From Anabaena sphaerica FACHB-251 (GTDB taxonomy: Bacteria > Cyanobacteriota > Cyanobacteriia > Cyanobacteriales > Nostocaceae): a DNA stretch of 64,000 bases. This document shows positions 44,157 to 52,482 of this stretch, one piece after another. The notes under the pieces are model-generated. The model saw only the letters and a program-made list of their open reading frames with translations. It did not search any database and was not told the origin of the DNA. The stretch covers positions 50,933 to 114,932 of the forward strand of contig NZ_JACJQU010000019.1 of NCBI RefSeq assembly GCF_014696825.1. Reading direction: 5' to 3'. Numbering within the stretch: the first letter of the stretch is position 1; every line of letters begins with the position of its first letter. A program made the translations under genes and the position numbers.

Positions 44157-45060
44157 TTCTATTGCAGCATATATCAGCCTGTTTTCTGGCTTAAAAAACC
44201 TGTGTGTGGAGATGGGATTTATATCCTATCCCCACATATTTATATTAGTACAAGCACTATACATAGATCAATGAAGCACCAAGCCCAGGTGATTAGAAAG
44301 ATACTGCTAAGTAACTTGGCACAATTAAATATAAAACCTCTCTCCAAACCTCTCCCCTACCAGGAGAGAGGCTTTGACTCCCCCTTCCCTAGCAGGGAAG
44401 GGGGTTGGGGGGTTAGGTTTATATTATATTTTTTAACGCCCACTTACTTATACAAACTAAGTCCGTCTGCACGGACTCACGGAAAATCAAGGGTTTGAAA
44501 CCCACGCAGGTGGGTTTTGTATGTATAGCCGTGACTTCAAGTCGCCTGGTGCAAGATGTGAGATATATAGTGATCCGATACAAAAAAGCTAACTAATGCT
44601 AACAAGAGGCAGCTTTTTCTTCCTGCTTCATCCTAGAAGTGTCGGCACTGTCTGGTCCACAGGCTTTAAGATTGGGTGTATCTCACCCTACTATTGGTGT
44701 ATTTAGGCTTGGTTATCACCTAAAATACCTATCAATAATAGCACTTTCCTGTCTGCCGACAGGCTCTTTAGGGTTCTCAAGTCTCAAGTTTTTCTGTCAA
44801 TGAGTAGACATAAATCTTGATCAAATGTAAGCATCTGTTTGCATTTGTTAGTAAAACACTAACTAGCTGTTAACCCTATCACTCTTGAAAACAATAATGA
44901 AGTGAAATGTTTTAGAGCGTAAATGATCGTTATTTCCTGTGGCCATAGTATAATGTCCAACAATGGTTTTTGTGGCTTTTGAGTTGTCGTTACGGAAAAC
45001 CATTAATCTACTGAATTAGCTCTATCTCTTGATCCTTTTTGGGAAAGGTATTGATTTGCT
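44157..45060. other. 900-bp gap: MITE and structured non-coding DNA
   Basis: Besides the MITE at 44308-44450, the segment holds GTCCGTCTGCACGGAC and CCCACGCAGGTGGG hairpins (44460-44517). A terminator-like AAAAAAGCT...AGCTTTTT lies at about 44581-44621. Several hairpins follow from 44640 to 44790 (GGGTGTATCTCACCC, CCTGTCTGCCGACAGG). A TATAAT at 44949-44954 may be the -10 box of the following glycosyltransferase gene, though its -35 (ATCGTT) is weak. No protein gene was recognised. Confidence 0.5.
44308..44450 (+). repeat. 143-bp MITE, copy A
   Basis: From TAAGTAACTTGGCACAATTA to AACGCCCACTTACTTA, this is the same element, in opposite orientation and with identical length, as 51591-51733. The ends are imperfect inverted repeats and the core is CTCTCCAAACCTCTC...GAGAGAGG plus CCTTCCCTAGCAGGGAAGG. 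The nearly identical sequence implies recent transposition. Confidence 0.9.
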
Positions 45061-46635
45061 ATGTCACAATCAAAGCGAGTGATTCCGGGAGAGGTTATAT
45101 CCCTCTCAATCATTTTATTAGTTGCTGCCTTACTAAGAATCCTATTTTTAGGCACGATTCCAAATGGTTTCTTTTGTGATGAAGCTTCTAATGGATATGA
45201 TTCTTATTCAATTCTTCAAACATTACGCGATCAACATGGTAATTTTTTACCTTTGTTTGCCAGAGCGTTAGATGATTATCGCCCTTCCATGTATATATAT
45301 TTAACAGTTCCTTTTATAAAAATTTTTGGGCTTAATGAGTTTGCTACCCGATTACCTGCTGCTGTTATAGGAACATTAACTGTTTTAGCTTTATATTATC
45401 TAGCCAAAGAAATTTTTAATAATAAAGTTGCTTTAATTTGTGCTTTTTTATTAGCAATAAGTCCTTGGCATATACAGTTTAGTCGAATAGCTTTTGAGGC
45501 GATTCTTATTCCTTTACTTTTTACTTTAGGAATTTTGTTTTTTGTCAAAAGCTTTAAACAATCAAACTACATAATTCTAAGTTTTTTATTCTTTGCGTTA
45601 AGTCTTCATACTTATCAAGCAGCCAGGGTTTTTGTTCCTTTGTTCTTACTGGGAATAGTAGTAATATACAGAAAACATTTGTGGAAAATTAGAAAGCAAA
45701 CACTAATTGCTGGTATATTATTTTTATTGATTTTTATCCCACTTTTTAGCTTTTGGATATCACCTGAAGGAATGGCAAGGGCTAAAGGAACAGGAGTAGA
45801 AACTAATCCATTGATTATTTTTCAATACTACTTATCTTACTTCAATCCGAAATTTCTTTTCTTCAAGGGAGATCCAATTGATCGCCATAGTCCGGCTGGA
45901 ATTGGTGAACTTTACTATTTTGAAGTAATTACAGTTCTAGTTGGCTTATTTTACATAGTAAAAGAAAACAGACCTGAAAAATTTATCCTCCTATTTTGGC
46001 TATTTTTGTATCCTATACCCGCTGCCCTGACAACACAAGAACACGCGCTGCGGGCAATAGTAGGTGTCACTATATTTGCTATCCTTTCTGGTTATGGTGT
46101 TTCCAAATTAATCGATTTATTAGATTCAAAACGCAAAATATTGTTAGTGACTAGTATATTGATTCTAGTAGCCAGTTTAGGTATTTTGGGAAAACGATAT
46201 TTTTTAGATTATCCAAAGTATACTACCCGTGAATGGGAATATGGCATGAGAGAAGCTATCACTTATGCAGACAAAAGTAATTATGATTGTATCGTTGTCA
46301 GCAATCAAATTTACCTGAAAAAATGTGGTTCAATTCACGTATTTATTCCTTTTTATACTCAATATCCTCCTCAAGAATATCAACAGTCACCGATTGATCC
46401 TGTAAGGAGAAAACAACTTTTTCTAGGAGAAGGCAATTACACAATTGGTAAGTATAATATCCTTTCCATACCTGAACAGAAACAGCTAAATAAAAAATGC
46501 TTGTTTATCCTTCAATCAGACGAAGTAAAAGCAACAACAGCACGAGGTTATCAATGGAAAGAAGTTCATACGGTTAAAGATATTCGTGGTATCGAATATA
46601 TTAAGCTCCTTGAAGTTAAGAATGGAAGCATTTAA
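45061..46635 (+). CDS. glycosyltransferase family 39 (GT-C) protein
   Basis: The 524-aa product has about 11 membrane helices. The first loop is RILFLGTIPNGFFCDEASNGYDSY, with the acid pair D-E of the GT39 active site. The second loop is LPLFARALDDYRPSMYIYLTVPFIKIFGLNEFATRLPAAVIG, and DAL/DDYRP replaces the usual PHPP. A soluble C-terminal domain has four Cys. ATG at 45061 is the start. The gene is flanked by the petN-linked small gene and a damaged copy of it, suggesting that it arrived after or with a duplication. Sugar and acceptor are unknown. Confidence 0.85.
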   Translation: MSQSKRVIPGEVISLSIILLVAALLRILFLGTIPNGFFCDEASNGYDSYSILQTLRDQHGNFLPLFARALDDYRPSMYIYLTVPFIKIFGLNEFATRLPAAVIGTLTVLALYYLAKEIFNNKVALICAFLLAISPWHIQFSRIAFEAILIPLLFTLGILFFVKSFKQSNYIILSFLFFALSLHTYQAARVFVPLFLLGIVVIYRKHLWKIRKQTLIAGILFLLIFIPLFSFWISPEGMARAKGTGVETNPLIIFQYYLSYFNPKFLFFKGDPIDRHSPAGIGELYYFEVITVLVGLFYIVKENRPEKFILLFWLFLYPIPAALTTQEHALRAIVGVTIFAILSGYGVSKLIDLLDSKRKILLVTSILILVASLGILGKRYFLDYPKYTTREWEYGMREAITYADKSNYDCIVVSNQIYLKKCGSIHVFIPFYTQYPPQEYQQSPIDPVRRKQLFLGEGNYTIGKYNILSIPEQKQLNKKCLFILQSDEVKATTARGYQWKEVHTVKDIRGIEYIKLLEVKNGSI

Positions 46636-46707
46636 AAATCTAAAATTTGCTTTTTATTATGCTTTTAAAGCATCAATATGTTTGAGTTTCACGAGATTCA
46701 AGAATTG

Positions 46708-46980
46708 AGGGTAGTGTAGTTTATTTAACTTGGGCAGGTTAGTATAGCTGTAGCCAGGATCATTAGGACATGATTAGTCCTTGAAACCAAAGAATAACAA
46801 GGGTTTTACTCTTGCCTTCTGCTATATCATGCCTTCTCTGCGAGACGTTACGCTTTAGCGCGGCTATCGCCGTCGTCGAGAAGATGAAATTCGCGAACTT
46901 AAACACAGCACTAGCACTGCCAAACAACGCTGATGCTATTGCAGCATATATCTGCCTGATTTCTGGCTGAAAAACCTTTT
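46708..46980 (+). pseudogene. degenerate, interrupted copy of the petN-linked small gene
   Basis: GTAGTGTAGTTTATTTAAC at about 46711 matches the helix part of the gene at 43995-44156. About 115 bp of unrelated repeat DNA follow. Then CGCCGTCGTCGAGAAGATGA onward (46870-46980) matches its charged tail, stop codon and 50 bp of downstream sequence with scattered substitutions. The frame is broken. The pair brackets the glycosyltransferase gene at 45061. Confidence 0.75.
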
Positions 46981-47110
46981 AATAACTTTTTTCCGATTGC
47001 CTATTCCCTAGTGCCTATTTTCTATTCCCTATTGCCTATGCCTATTCCCTATTCCCTGCCCTAACAGGTATAATAAGTATTCCACCTAACAGGATATAAC
47101 AGATACCAAT
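46981..47110. repeat. CCTATTCCCTATTCCCT-type heptamer repeat
   Basis: Degenerate 7-bp units (CTATTCC/CTATTGC) fill much of 46995-47060 upstream of the histidine kinase gene. No gene is seen between 46636 and 47160 apart from the pseudogene. Confidence 0.55.
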
Positions 47111-47115
47111 ATTTA

Positions 47116-47144
47116 TTGTTACCTTATAGAAGAATGACTATAAT
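47116..47144 (+). promoter_or_regulatory. sigma-70 type promoter for the GAF histidine kinase
   Basis: TTGTTA (47116-47121) and TATAAT (47139-47144) are 17 bp apart, an ideal group 1/2 sigma promoter. Transcription would begin near 47151, only about 10 bases before ATG 47161. Either the leader is very short or translation starts at ATG 47179. Confidence 0.55.
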
Positions 47145-47160
47145 GAAAATCTAATTGGGA

Positions 47161-50100
47161 ATGGAAAATTCTTTGATCATGAAACTGATACCATCGACTT
47201 CCCAAACACAATATCAACCAGATATGGTATTTTCCCTGGATCAAAGTGAGAAACAAAAAGCTTTATCTAGAGTGATTGCTCATATTCGTGAATCTCTAGA
47301 TATAGATACCATCTTCAAAATTACAGTTACAGAAGTGCGTCAATTACTGAATATTGACAGGGTTGGTGTATTTCGTTTTGATCCAGAGACGGAATGGGAA
47401 GGGGAATTTATCTATGAGGATGTAGGAACAGAATCGATCTCCATATTAGAAACTAAACGGTATGATCACTGCTGTAGTGAGGAGTTTGCCAAATTCCATC
47501 AAGAAGGAAGAATTAATGTAGGATGGGATACCTATCACGAAATAGACAGTGATTGCCAGGTTCAGATGTTGGAAAAGTTTCAAGTACGTGCCAACATAGC
47601 TGTACCTCTGAGAAAATGCAAAGATTTATGGGGATTTTTGTCTATTCATCAGTGTAGTAAACCCCGGCAATGGGAAGCATCAGAAATTGAATTTGTGCAA
47701 TTGATAGCCGAACATCTGGGAGTTGCTTTACAACAAGCAGATTATATAGAAAAAATGAAACTACAATCTGCCCAACTAGCACAAGCAAAAGCCAGAGAAA
47801 AAGCCGCAGAATGGCAAAAAACCATAGCGAGAACTATTGAGAAAATCCGTCAGTCCTTAGATTTAGAAAGCATTTTTCGCACTACTACTGAAGAACTCAG
47901 ACAATTACTCAATAGCGATCGCGTCGCTATTTATCGCTTCAATCCTGACTGGAGTGGTGAATTTGTATTTGAATCTGTAACCCAGGGTTGGGTTACACTC
48001 ATGCAAGAACAGCTACAACGACCAGAATTAGCTAATAACATCAGCGACTGTAACTTAAAAGAATTAGTTGAACCCACAACAGATACCTACCTACAAGATA
48101 CAGGCGGTGGTAGGTTTGCCAAAGGTGAAATCTACCGGATTTGTAATGATATTTATAATGCTGGCTTTAACGACTGTTATATCAAAGTTTTAGAAAGCTA
48201 TCAAGCTAGAGCTTATGTAATAGTTGCGATTCTTTATAACCACAAAATTTGGGGTTTGTTAGCAGTTTACCAAAATACAGGAACTCGCGATTGGCAAGAA
48301 GATGAAGTTTACTTACTCACCCAAGTTAGTTCTCAATTGGGTGTAGCTTTACAACAAGCCGAATACTTACAACAGATGCAGAAACAAGCCGCAGAAATTA
48401 GCAAAGCTGCGGAACGACAAAGAGCATTAGTCAACACCGTTGATAAAATTCGTCAGTCTCTGGATATTGACACCATCTTTAAAACCACAACTCAAGAAGT
48501 TCGCGGACTATTAGAAGTGGAAAGAGTCGCAATTTATCGCTTCTATCCTGACTGGAGTGGTGAATTTGTAGCTGATTCAATTATAGATGGTTGGACACCA
48601 GTAGTTAAACCTAAACCTGTTACAGAACGCTTACTTTTACAAGGAACCAATGCTGGGAAGTATGCCCGTAATGAAGTATTTGTTCCCATTTCCCAAGGTG
48701 ACAAACTGTGGGGATTGTTAGTAGCTTATCAAAACTCCCAACCCCGTTATTGGCAAGATGAAGAAATCAACTTGTTAGCACAAGTAGGTGTGCAATTGGG
48801 TGTGGCATTACAGCAAGCTGAATCCTTACAACAGGTGCAAATTCAAGCCGAAAAATTGGCCAAAGCAGCCGAACGAGAACGGAAAGCAGCGGAAAGGGAA
48901 AAAGCTTTAGCTGCAACTGTAGAGAAAATTCGCCAATCTCTTGATATAAATACTATTTTTGCTACCAGCACTCAAGAAGTTTTGCGGTTATTGGAAGTTG
49001 ATCGAGTCACAATTTATCGCTTTCAACCAGATTGGAGTGGGGAATTTGTAGCCGAATCCTTAGCTTATGGTTGGAAACCTGTTCAGGAACTTACACCTGT
49101 GATTGCAGATGATTATTTACAAGCAACCCAAGGGGGAGATTATGCCAACGGAAAAGTTATTGTTGTTAACGATACATTGACTACAAATACTTCCATTCCC
49201 CATCTGGCCTTGATTACTCCTACAGAAACAAGGGCATATATGATTGTACCTATTTTTCAAGGTGAAAAACTTTGGGGATTATTGGCAGCGTATCAACATA
49301 CTCAACCCCGTAATTGGCAAGAAGATGAGATAGATTTGTTAGTACAGATTGGCTCTCAATTGGGGGTAGGAATCCAGCAAGCAGAATTATTGGAACGAAC
49401 CCAACTTCAAAAAGAAGAGATCACCCAAACTCTCAAGGAATTACAGGCAACTCAAAGCCAGTTAATTCAAAGTGAAAAAATGGCTGGTTTAGGACAGTTA
49501 GTTGCTGGGGTAGCTCATGAAATTAATAATCCAATTAGTTTTATTTACGGTAATATCCCTTACGTGACTAACCACACTGAAGATTTATTGAATTTAGTGC
49601 GCCTTTACCAGAAAAACTATCCTCAAGCAACAGAGGAAATTCAACAGCAAGCAGCATCTCTAGATTTAGATTTCATTGCTGATGATTTGCCAAAAATACT
49701 CAATTCCATGAGGAGTGGAGCTAACCGGATTCGGGAATTAGTTATTTCGTTACGAACTTTTGCTCGCCTTGATGAAGCTGACAAAAAACCTATTGATTTA
49801 CATGAAGGCATTGATAGCACACTTTTAATTCTCCAAAATCGCCTTCAACCACAGACACAGATTAATTTCCCAGCTATTGAAGTTGTTAAGGAATATGGGA
49901 ATTTACCCCCAGTATTCTGCTATGCAGCCCAAATGAATCAGGTGTTTATGAACATTATCAATAATGCTATTTGGGCGCTAGAAACATCATTAGCATATGG
50001 CAAATTAACTGACATTCCTAAAATCTGGATTCGTACAAAAGTTACAGACAAGAATTCTATTTTGATTCGCATTGCTGATAATGGTTGTGGTATTCCGGAA

Positions 50101-50280
50101 GGCATGGAATCGCGTATTTTTGAACCTTTCTTTACTACTAAAGAGCCAGGACAAGGTACTGGGTTAGGATTATCTGTTTGCTATCAAATAATTGTCGGCA
50201 AACATGGTGGTAAAATTAATTGTGTTTCTGAACCTGGTCAGGGTTGTGAGTTTTGGATTGAAATTCCCAGTAAACTTTAG
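47161..50280 (+). CDS. multi-GAF sensor histidine kinase
   Basis: The product of about 1039 aa contains four GAF domains in tandem joined by coiled segments (repeats such as [11 protein letters not shown]...QEVRxLLEVxRVAIYRFxPDWSGEF). A histidine kinase core follows: H-box [12 protein letters not shown] (His 786), N-box [13 protein letters not shown]1 [12 protein letters not shown]-box and G2 [10 protein letters not shown]. It autophosphorylates and passes phosphate to an unlinked response regulator. No PAS, receiver or membrane part is seen, so it is a soluble sensor. The GAFs lack the Cys-His chromophore site. Repeats between GAF 2, 3 and 4 suggest internal duplication. Confidence 0.93.
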   Translation: MENSLIMKLIPSTSQTQYQPDMVFSLDQSEKQKALSRVIAHIRESLDIDTIFKITVTEVRQLLNIDRVGVFRFDPETEWEGEFIYEDVGTESISILETKRYDHCCSEEFAKFHQEGRINVGWDTYHEIDSDCQVQMLEKFQVRANIAVPLRKCKDLWGFLSIHQCSKPRQWEASEIEFVQLIAEHLGVALQQADYIEKMKLQSAQLAQAKAREKAAEWQKTIARTIEKIRQSLDLESIFRTTTEELRQLLNSDRVAIYRFNPDWSGEFVFESVTQGWVTLMQEQLQRPELANNISDCNLKELVEPTTDTYLQDTGGGRFAKGEIYRICNDIYNAGFNDCYIKVLESYQARAYVIVAILYNHKIWGLLAVYQNTGTRDWQEDEVYLLTQVSSQLGVALQQAEYLQQMQKQAAEISKAAERQRALVNTVDKIRQSLDIDTIFKTTTQEVRGLLEVERVAIYRFYPDWSGEFVADSIIDGWTPVVKPKPVTERLLLQGTNAGKYARNEVFVPISQGDKLWGLLVAYQNSQPRYWQDEEINLLAQVGVQLGVALQQAESLQQVQIQAEKLAKAAERERKAAEREKALAATVEKIRQSLDINTIFATSTQEVLRLLEVDRVTIYRFQPDWSGEFVAESLAYGWKPVQELTPVIADDYLQATQGGDYANGKVIVVNDTLTTNTSIPHLALITPTETRAYMIVPIFQGEKLWGLLAAYQHTQPRNWQEDEIDLLVQIGSQLGVGIQQAELLERTQLQKEEITQTLKELQATQSQLIQSEKMAGLGQLVAGVAHEINNPISFIYGNIPYVTNHTEDLLNLVRLYQKNYPQATEEIQQQAASLDLDFIADDLPKILNSMRSGANRIRELVISLRTFARLDEADKKPIDLHEGIDSTLLILQNRLQPQTQINFPAIEVVKEYGNLPPVFCYAAQMNQVFMNIINNAIWALETSLAYGKLTDIPKIWIRTKVTDKNSILIRIADNGCGIPEGMESRIFEPFFTTKEPGQGTGLGLSVCYQIIVGKHGGKINCVSEPGQGCEFWIEIPSKL

Positions 50281-50309
50281 AGGCAGAAGGCAGAAGGCAG
50301 AAGGCAGAA
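50281..50309. repeat. GGCAGAA heptamer tandem repeat
   Basis: Four perfect copies of GGCAGAA start one base after the kinase stop codon. The same unit is embedded in the DALR gene at 15050. Confidence 0.8.
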
Positions 50310-50369
50310 AGTAATTATTATTCTACCCATCTCCCCATCTTCCCTGTCACCTGCTATGACTGATAACTG

Positions 50370-50732
50370 TTAACTGTTAATATCCCCTTCCCCTGGTAGA
50401 TCCAAAGCGATTAACAACGCTTGTGCTAGATGTGCCATTACCACTTCAGAAAGTACACCTCGTAACCGCAAAAAGCGGGTTTTTGACAACACCCGCACCT
50501 GATCTGCCATTGCGATCGAGTCTTTCCTGAGTCCGCCATCTGGTGCTAAAATTAAAACTTGAGTGGGGTAAACCCGCTTCCCGGTTTGATAAGTCGTACA
50601 GGGTACTGCCAAAACAACTGGGCTAGATAGATTAATCACGTCACGACTGACAATAATTACGGGGCGAGTTCCTCCTTGTTCTGAACCTTCAGTCATTTCT
50701 AGACGCGCATCATACACTTCACCCCTTCTCAT
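50370..50732 (-). CDS. PemK/MazF family mRNA interferase toxin
   Basis: The product of about 120 aa begins MRRGEVYDARL and has GTRPVIIVSRDVINLSSPVVLAVPCTT and DSIAMADQVRVLSKTRF. These are the typical strands and RNA-cleavage site surroundings of MazF/PemK endoribonucleases. ATG at 50732 overlaps the antitoxin stop by ATGA, so translation is coupled. The longer frame start is inside the antitoxin gene and is rejected. Inactive until freed from the antitoxin; cleavage specificity unknown. Confidence 0.92.
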   Translation of the reverse strand: MRRGEVYDARLEMTEGSEQGGTRPVIIVSRDVINLSSPVVLAVPCTTYQTGKRVYPTQVLILAPDGGLRKDSIAMADQVRVLSKTRFLRLRGVLSEVVMAHLAQALLIALDLPGEGDINS

Positions 50733-51004
50733 CTTGGAGATTCCCCTAGCTGCAACGCCTCCCATTGAGCCGTAGCAAATTCTGTCTCGATTTTTAAAAC
50801 TTCTGCCTGATAGTCTGGATCTCTGGCCATTTCCGCCAAGGCGGCATCAATTTCGGCTCGTTTTTGTGCTGCTAATTCTCGCTTCAAAGCCTGCACCATA
50901 AAATCATTCCGATTCTTGGCTTTTCCCTCTAGCACTGCTTTATCAGTCGCTTCCAACAATTCTTTCGGGATCGTTAACGTCGTGCGAATAGTTTCTACTT
51001 TCAT
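50729..51004 (-). CDS. ribbon-helix-helix antitoxin (MazE/CopG-like)
   Basis: The product of about 91 aa starts MKVETIRTTLTIPKELLEATDKAVLEGKAKNRNDFMVQALKREL, a ribbon-helix-helix DNA-binding domain. A C-terminal acidic tail, which would wrap the toxin, follows. ATG at 51004 is preferred over the frame start at 51064. It should bind the shared promoter upstream (51005-51100) and repress it with the toxin. The ATGA overlap with the toxin gene sets their ratio. Confidence 0.9.
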   Translation of the reverse strand: MKVETIRTTLTIPKELLEATDKAVLEGKAKNRNDFMVQALKRELAAQKRAEIDAALAEMARDPDYQAEVLKIETEFATAQWEALQLGESPR

Positions 51005-51366
51005 GGCGCGTTCAGTCTTTGATGTCTGAAGTGATGCCTTATATGATATCGTTTTAGGCATCAACTAGTAACTGTAACTTTGTCATTCATGATTGGCCAT
51101 TAATCATGGGTATAATCAAACAGTCAAATTTACTACGCCAAAAATAGTAGGATCTGAATCATTGTTTATGCCTATTTTTCCAGCAGTGATGGTAATATCT
51201 GCATAAGGTATAGAGGTGTAGCGATCGCGAAATGCCTTGCTCACTGGAAATGAACTGTTTTCAAACCCAAATTCCGCAAAAGTTAAACCCCCCAAATCGA
51301 GAATGTCAGGGGAGCTAGTAACGGTTTATAGGTTGAAAAACACAGGAGCTATATTCATGAATTATT
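51005..51366. other. intergenic region upstream of the antitoxin gene
   Basis: No protein gene is evident. ATGATATCGTTTTAGGCATCA (about 51040-51062) may contain the antitoxin operator and promoter. The frame at 51237-51497 is a chance ORF running into a MITE. Confidence 0.4.
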
Positions 51367-51464
51367 CATTAGACCTCTCCGGAAATATGGTAGAGACGTT
51401 CCGCCGGAACGTCTCTACAAGGGTTTCAAACCACGCACATTTAATTCTTACCAGATGTCTATTG
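51367..51464 (+). repeat. 98-bp MITE, copy 2 (palindromic core)
   Basis: This is a direct counterpart of the element at 42468-42564, in inverse orientation. It contains the 29-bp palindrome (51390-51418) with a GCC centre instead of GGC, so the two copies differ by a flip of the symmetric centre. Confidence 0.85.
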
Positions 51465-51590
51465 GGCAAAACAACTTTGCAGAAACATATGAAGTAGGTT
51501 GGCGTTAAAAATTGTCGTTATGACAAGGCACTCATGTACTCATTCACTCATGCAAGAAGGAAGAGGTTTTTGAGCTACTTTACCTATTGT

Positions 51591-51733
51591 TAAGTAAGTG
51601 GGCGTTAAAAAATATAATATAAACCTAACCCCCCAACCCCCTTCCCTGCTAGGGAAGGGGGAGTCAAAGCCTCTCTCCTGGTAGGGGAGAGGTTTGGAGA
51701 GAGGTTTTATATTTAATTGTGCCAAGTTACTTA
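51591..51733 (-). repeat. 143-bp MITE, copy B
   Basis: This is an inverted copy, equal in length, of the element at 44308-44450, running from TAAGTAAGTGGGCGTTAAAA to GCCAAGTTACTTA. It is nested within the inverted-repeat-bounded segment 51493-52478. Confidence 0.9.
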
Positions 51734-51800
51734 TATACTTTGATTTTTTCAAGTCATTCTACTTATCATCGGTACTTGAATCCTCATGTCTGATTTTGAT

Positions 51801-51935
51801 TCAACCATTACCACGTTTAAACGAACCATCAGCATACAGTTCTAGGGGTACTAATTCAGTTTTGCCATTAACTTTTACTTGGGAGTAAACTACTTTAAGC
51901 AAAGGAGCGTGGTTTTCGTTGTAACGTAAAGACAT
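51801..51935 (-). CDS. small hypothetical protein, 44 aa
   Basis: ATG at 51935 is preceded by a strong ribosome site (GAGAGGA six to seven bases upstream), and 44 codons run to TGA at 51801. The peptide contains SLRYNENHAPLLKVVY and ends ELYADGSFKRGNG. It is soluble, with beta-like alternation. It lies in the 986-bp inverted-repeat segment upstream of the GH15 gene. The strong Shine-Dalgarno and natural composition make it likely real. The family is not recognised. Confidence 0.6.
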   Translation of the reverse strand: MSLRYNENHAPLLKVVYSQVKVNGKTELVPLELYADGSFKRGNG

Positions 51936-52482
51936 AACATATCCTCTCTTGTCTGTTACAAATTGTTCTTGTTTTTAAAGATGTTTATTTATATAATGTG
52001 AAAATATTTTTGTCAGTGTGTCGTCTTTGGTGAGTTGTGTTTTCTTTTTCTCTATTAATAGAATAACAGAAAAAAGCTTAAATTAGGGTAAAATAGGCGA
52101 ACCTATGATGAAGATTAGAACAAATAACTCAGCTGCTATTTATGTGAAATTTATTAGATATAATTACTGAAACCCATTTTTCATCAACAGAAACAATACA
52201 TAAAGCAACACTAACCTTTATCTGTAATTTCCTCAAAATTTACCAGTTAATTTCCTGCTTGAGAAGAGACGTTTAGCTGACAACTACAGGGTTGAATTTC
52301 CCCAAACCTTTTTAACTCAGTAAGTCAGTGGGAAAAAACCGTAGACGCGTAGCGGCTTCTCGAAGAGTAGTATGTAATAAAAAGTAAATTCACCAGAACC
52401 CTCTTCCCCGTTCCCCGTTCCCCGTTCCTCGTTCCTCGTTCCCTTGTCATAACGACAATTTTTAACGCCCACTTACTTAACT
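51936..52482. other. upstream region of the GH15 gene, no gene
   Basis: The 547 bp contain an AT-rich segment with AATTTATTAGATATAATTAC near 52150 (TATAAT-like). A GTTCCCC/GTTCCTC heptamer array lies at about 52402-52441, and the right inverted repeat of the segment follows. The GH15 ATG is 4 bp past that repeat and has no ribosome site of its own. Confidence 0.5.
52402..52442. repeat. GTTCCCC heptamer tandem repeat
   Basis: Five to six near-perfect copies of CCCCGTT/CCTCGTT run in tandem immediately inside the right inverted repeat. Confidence 0.75.

Larger units (their letters stand above)
51493..52478. mobile_element. 986-bp segment bounded by long inverted repeats
   Basis: A 27-bp perfect inverted repeat is at 51501-51527 (GGCGTTAAAAATTGTCG onward) and 52443-52469. 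Partial similarity continues outward to AGTAGGTT/ACTTACTT. The outermost sequence is the same family terminus seen on the 143-bp MITE. Inside are that MITE (51591-51733), a 44-aa gene (51801-51935) and heptamer repeats. No transposase is inside. It ends 4 bp before the GH15 gene start. Confidence 0.7.

Noticed and set aside
44202..44498. Open frame of 98 codons on the plus strand
   Set aside because: Most of it is the 143-bp MITE; the same translated sequence appears at 51540-51752 in the other copy.
44578..44790. Possible tRNA, 6S RNA or tmRNA in the structured gap
   Set aside because: Several hairpins exist, but no cloverleaf, CCA end or recognisable consensus of those RNAs was found.
51237..51497. 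Open frame of 86 codons
   Set aside because: It runs across a MITE and has no ribosome site or family resemblance.
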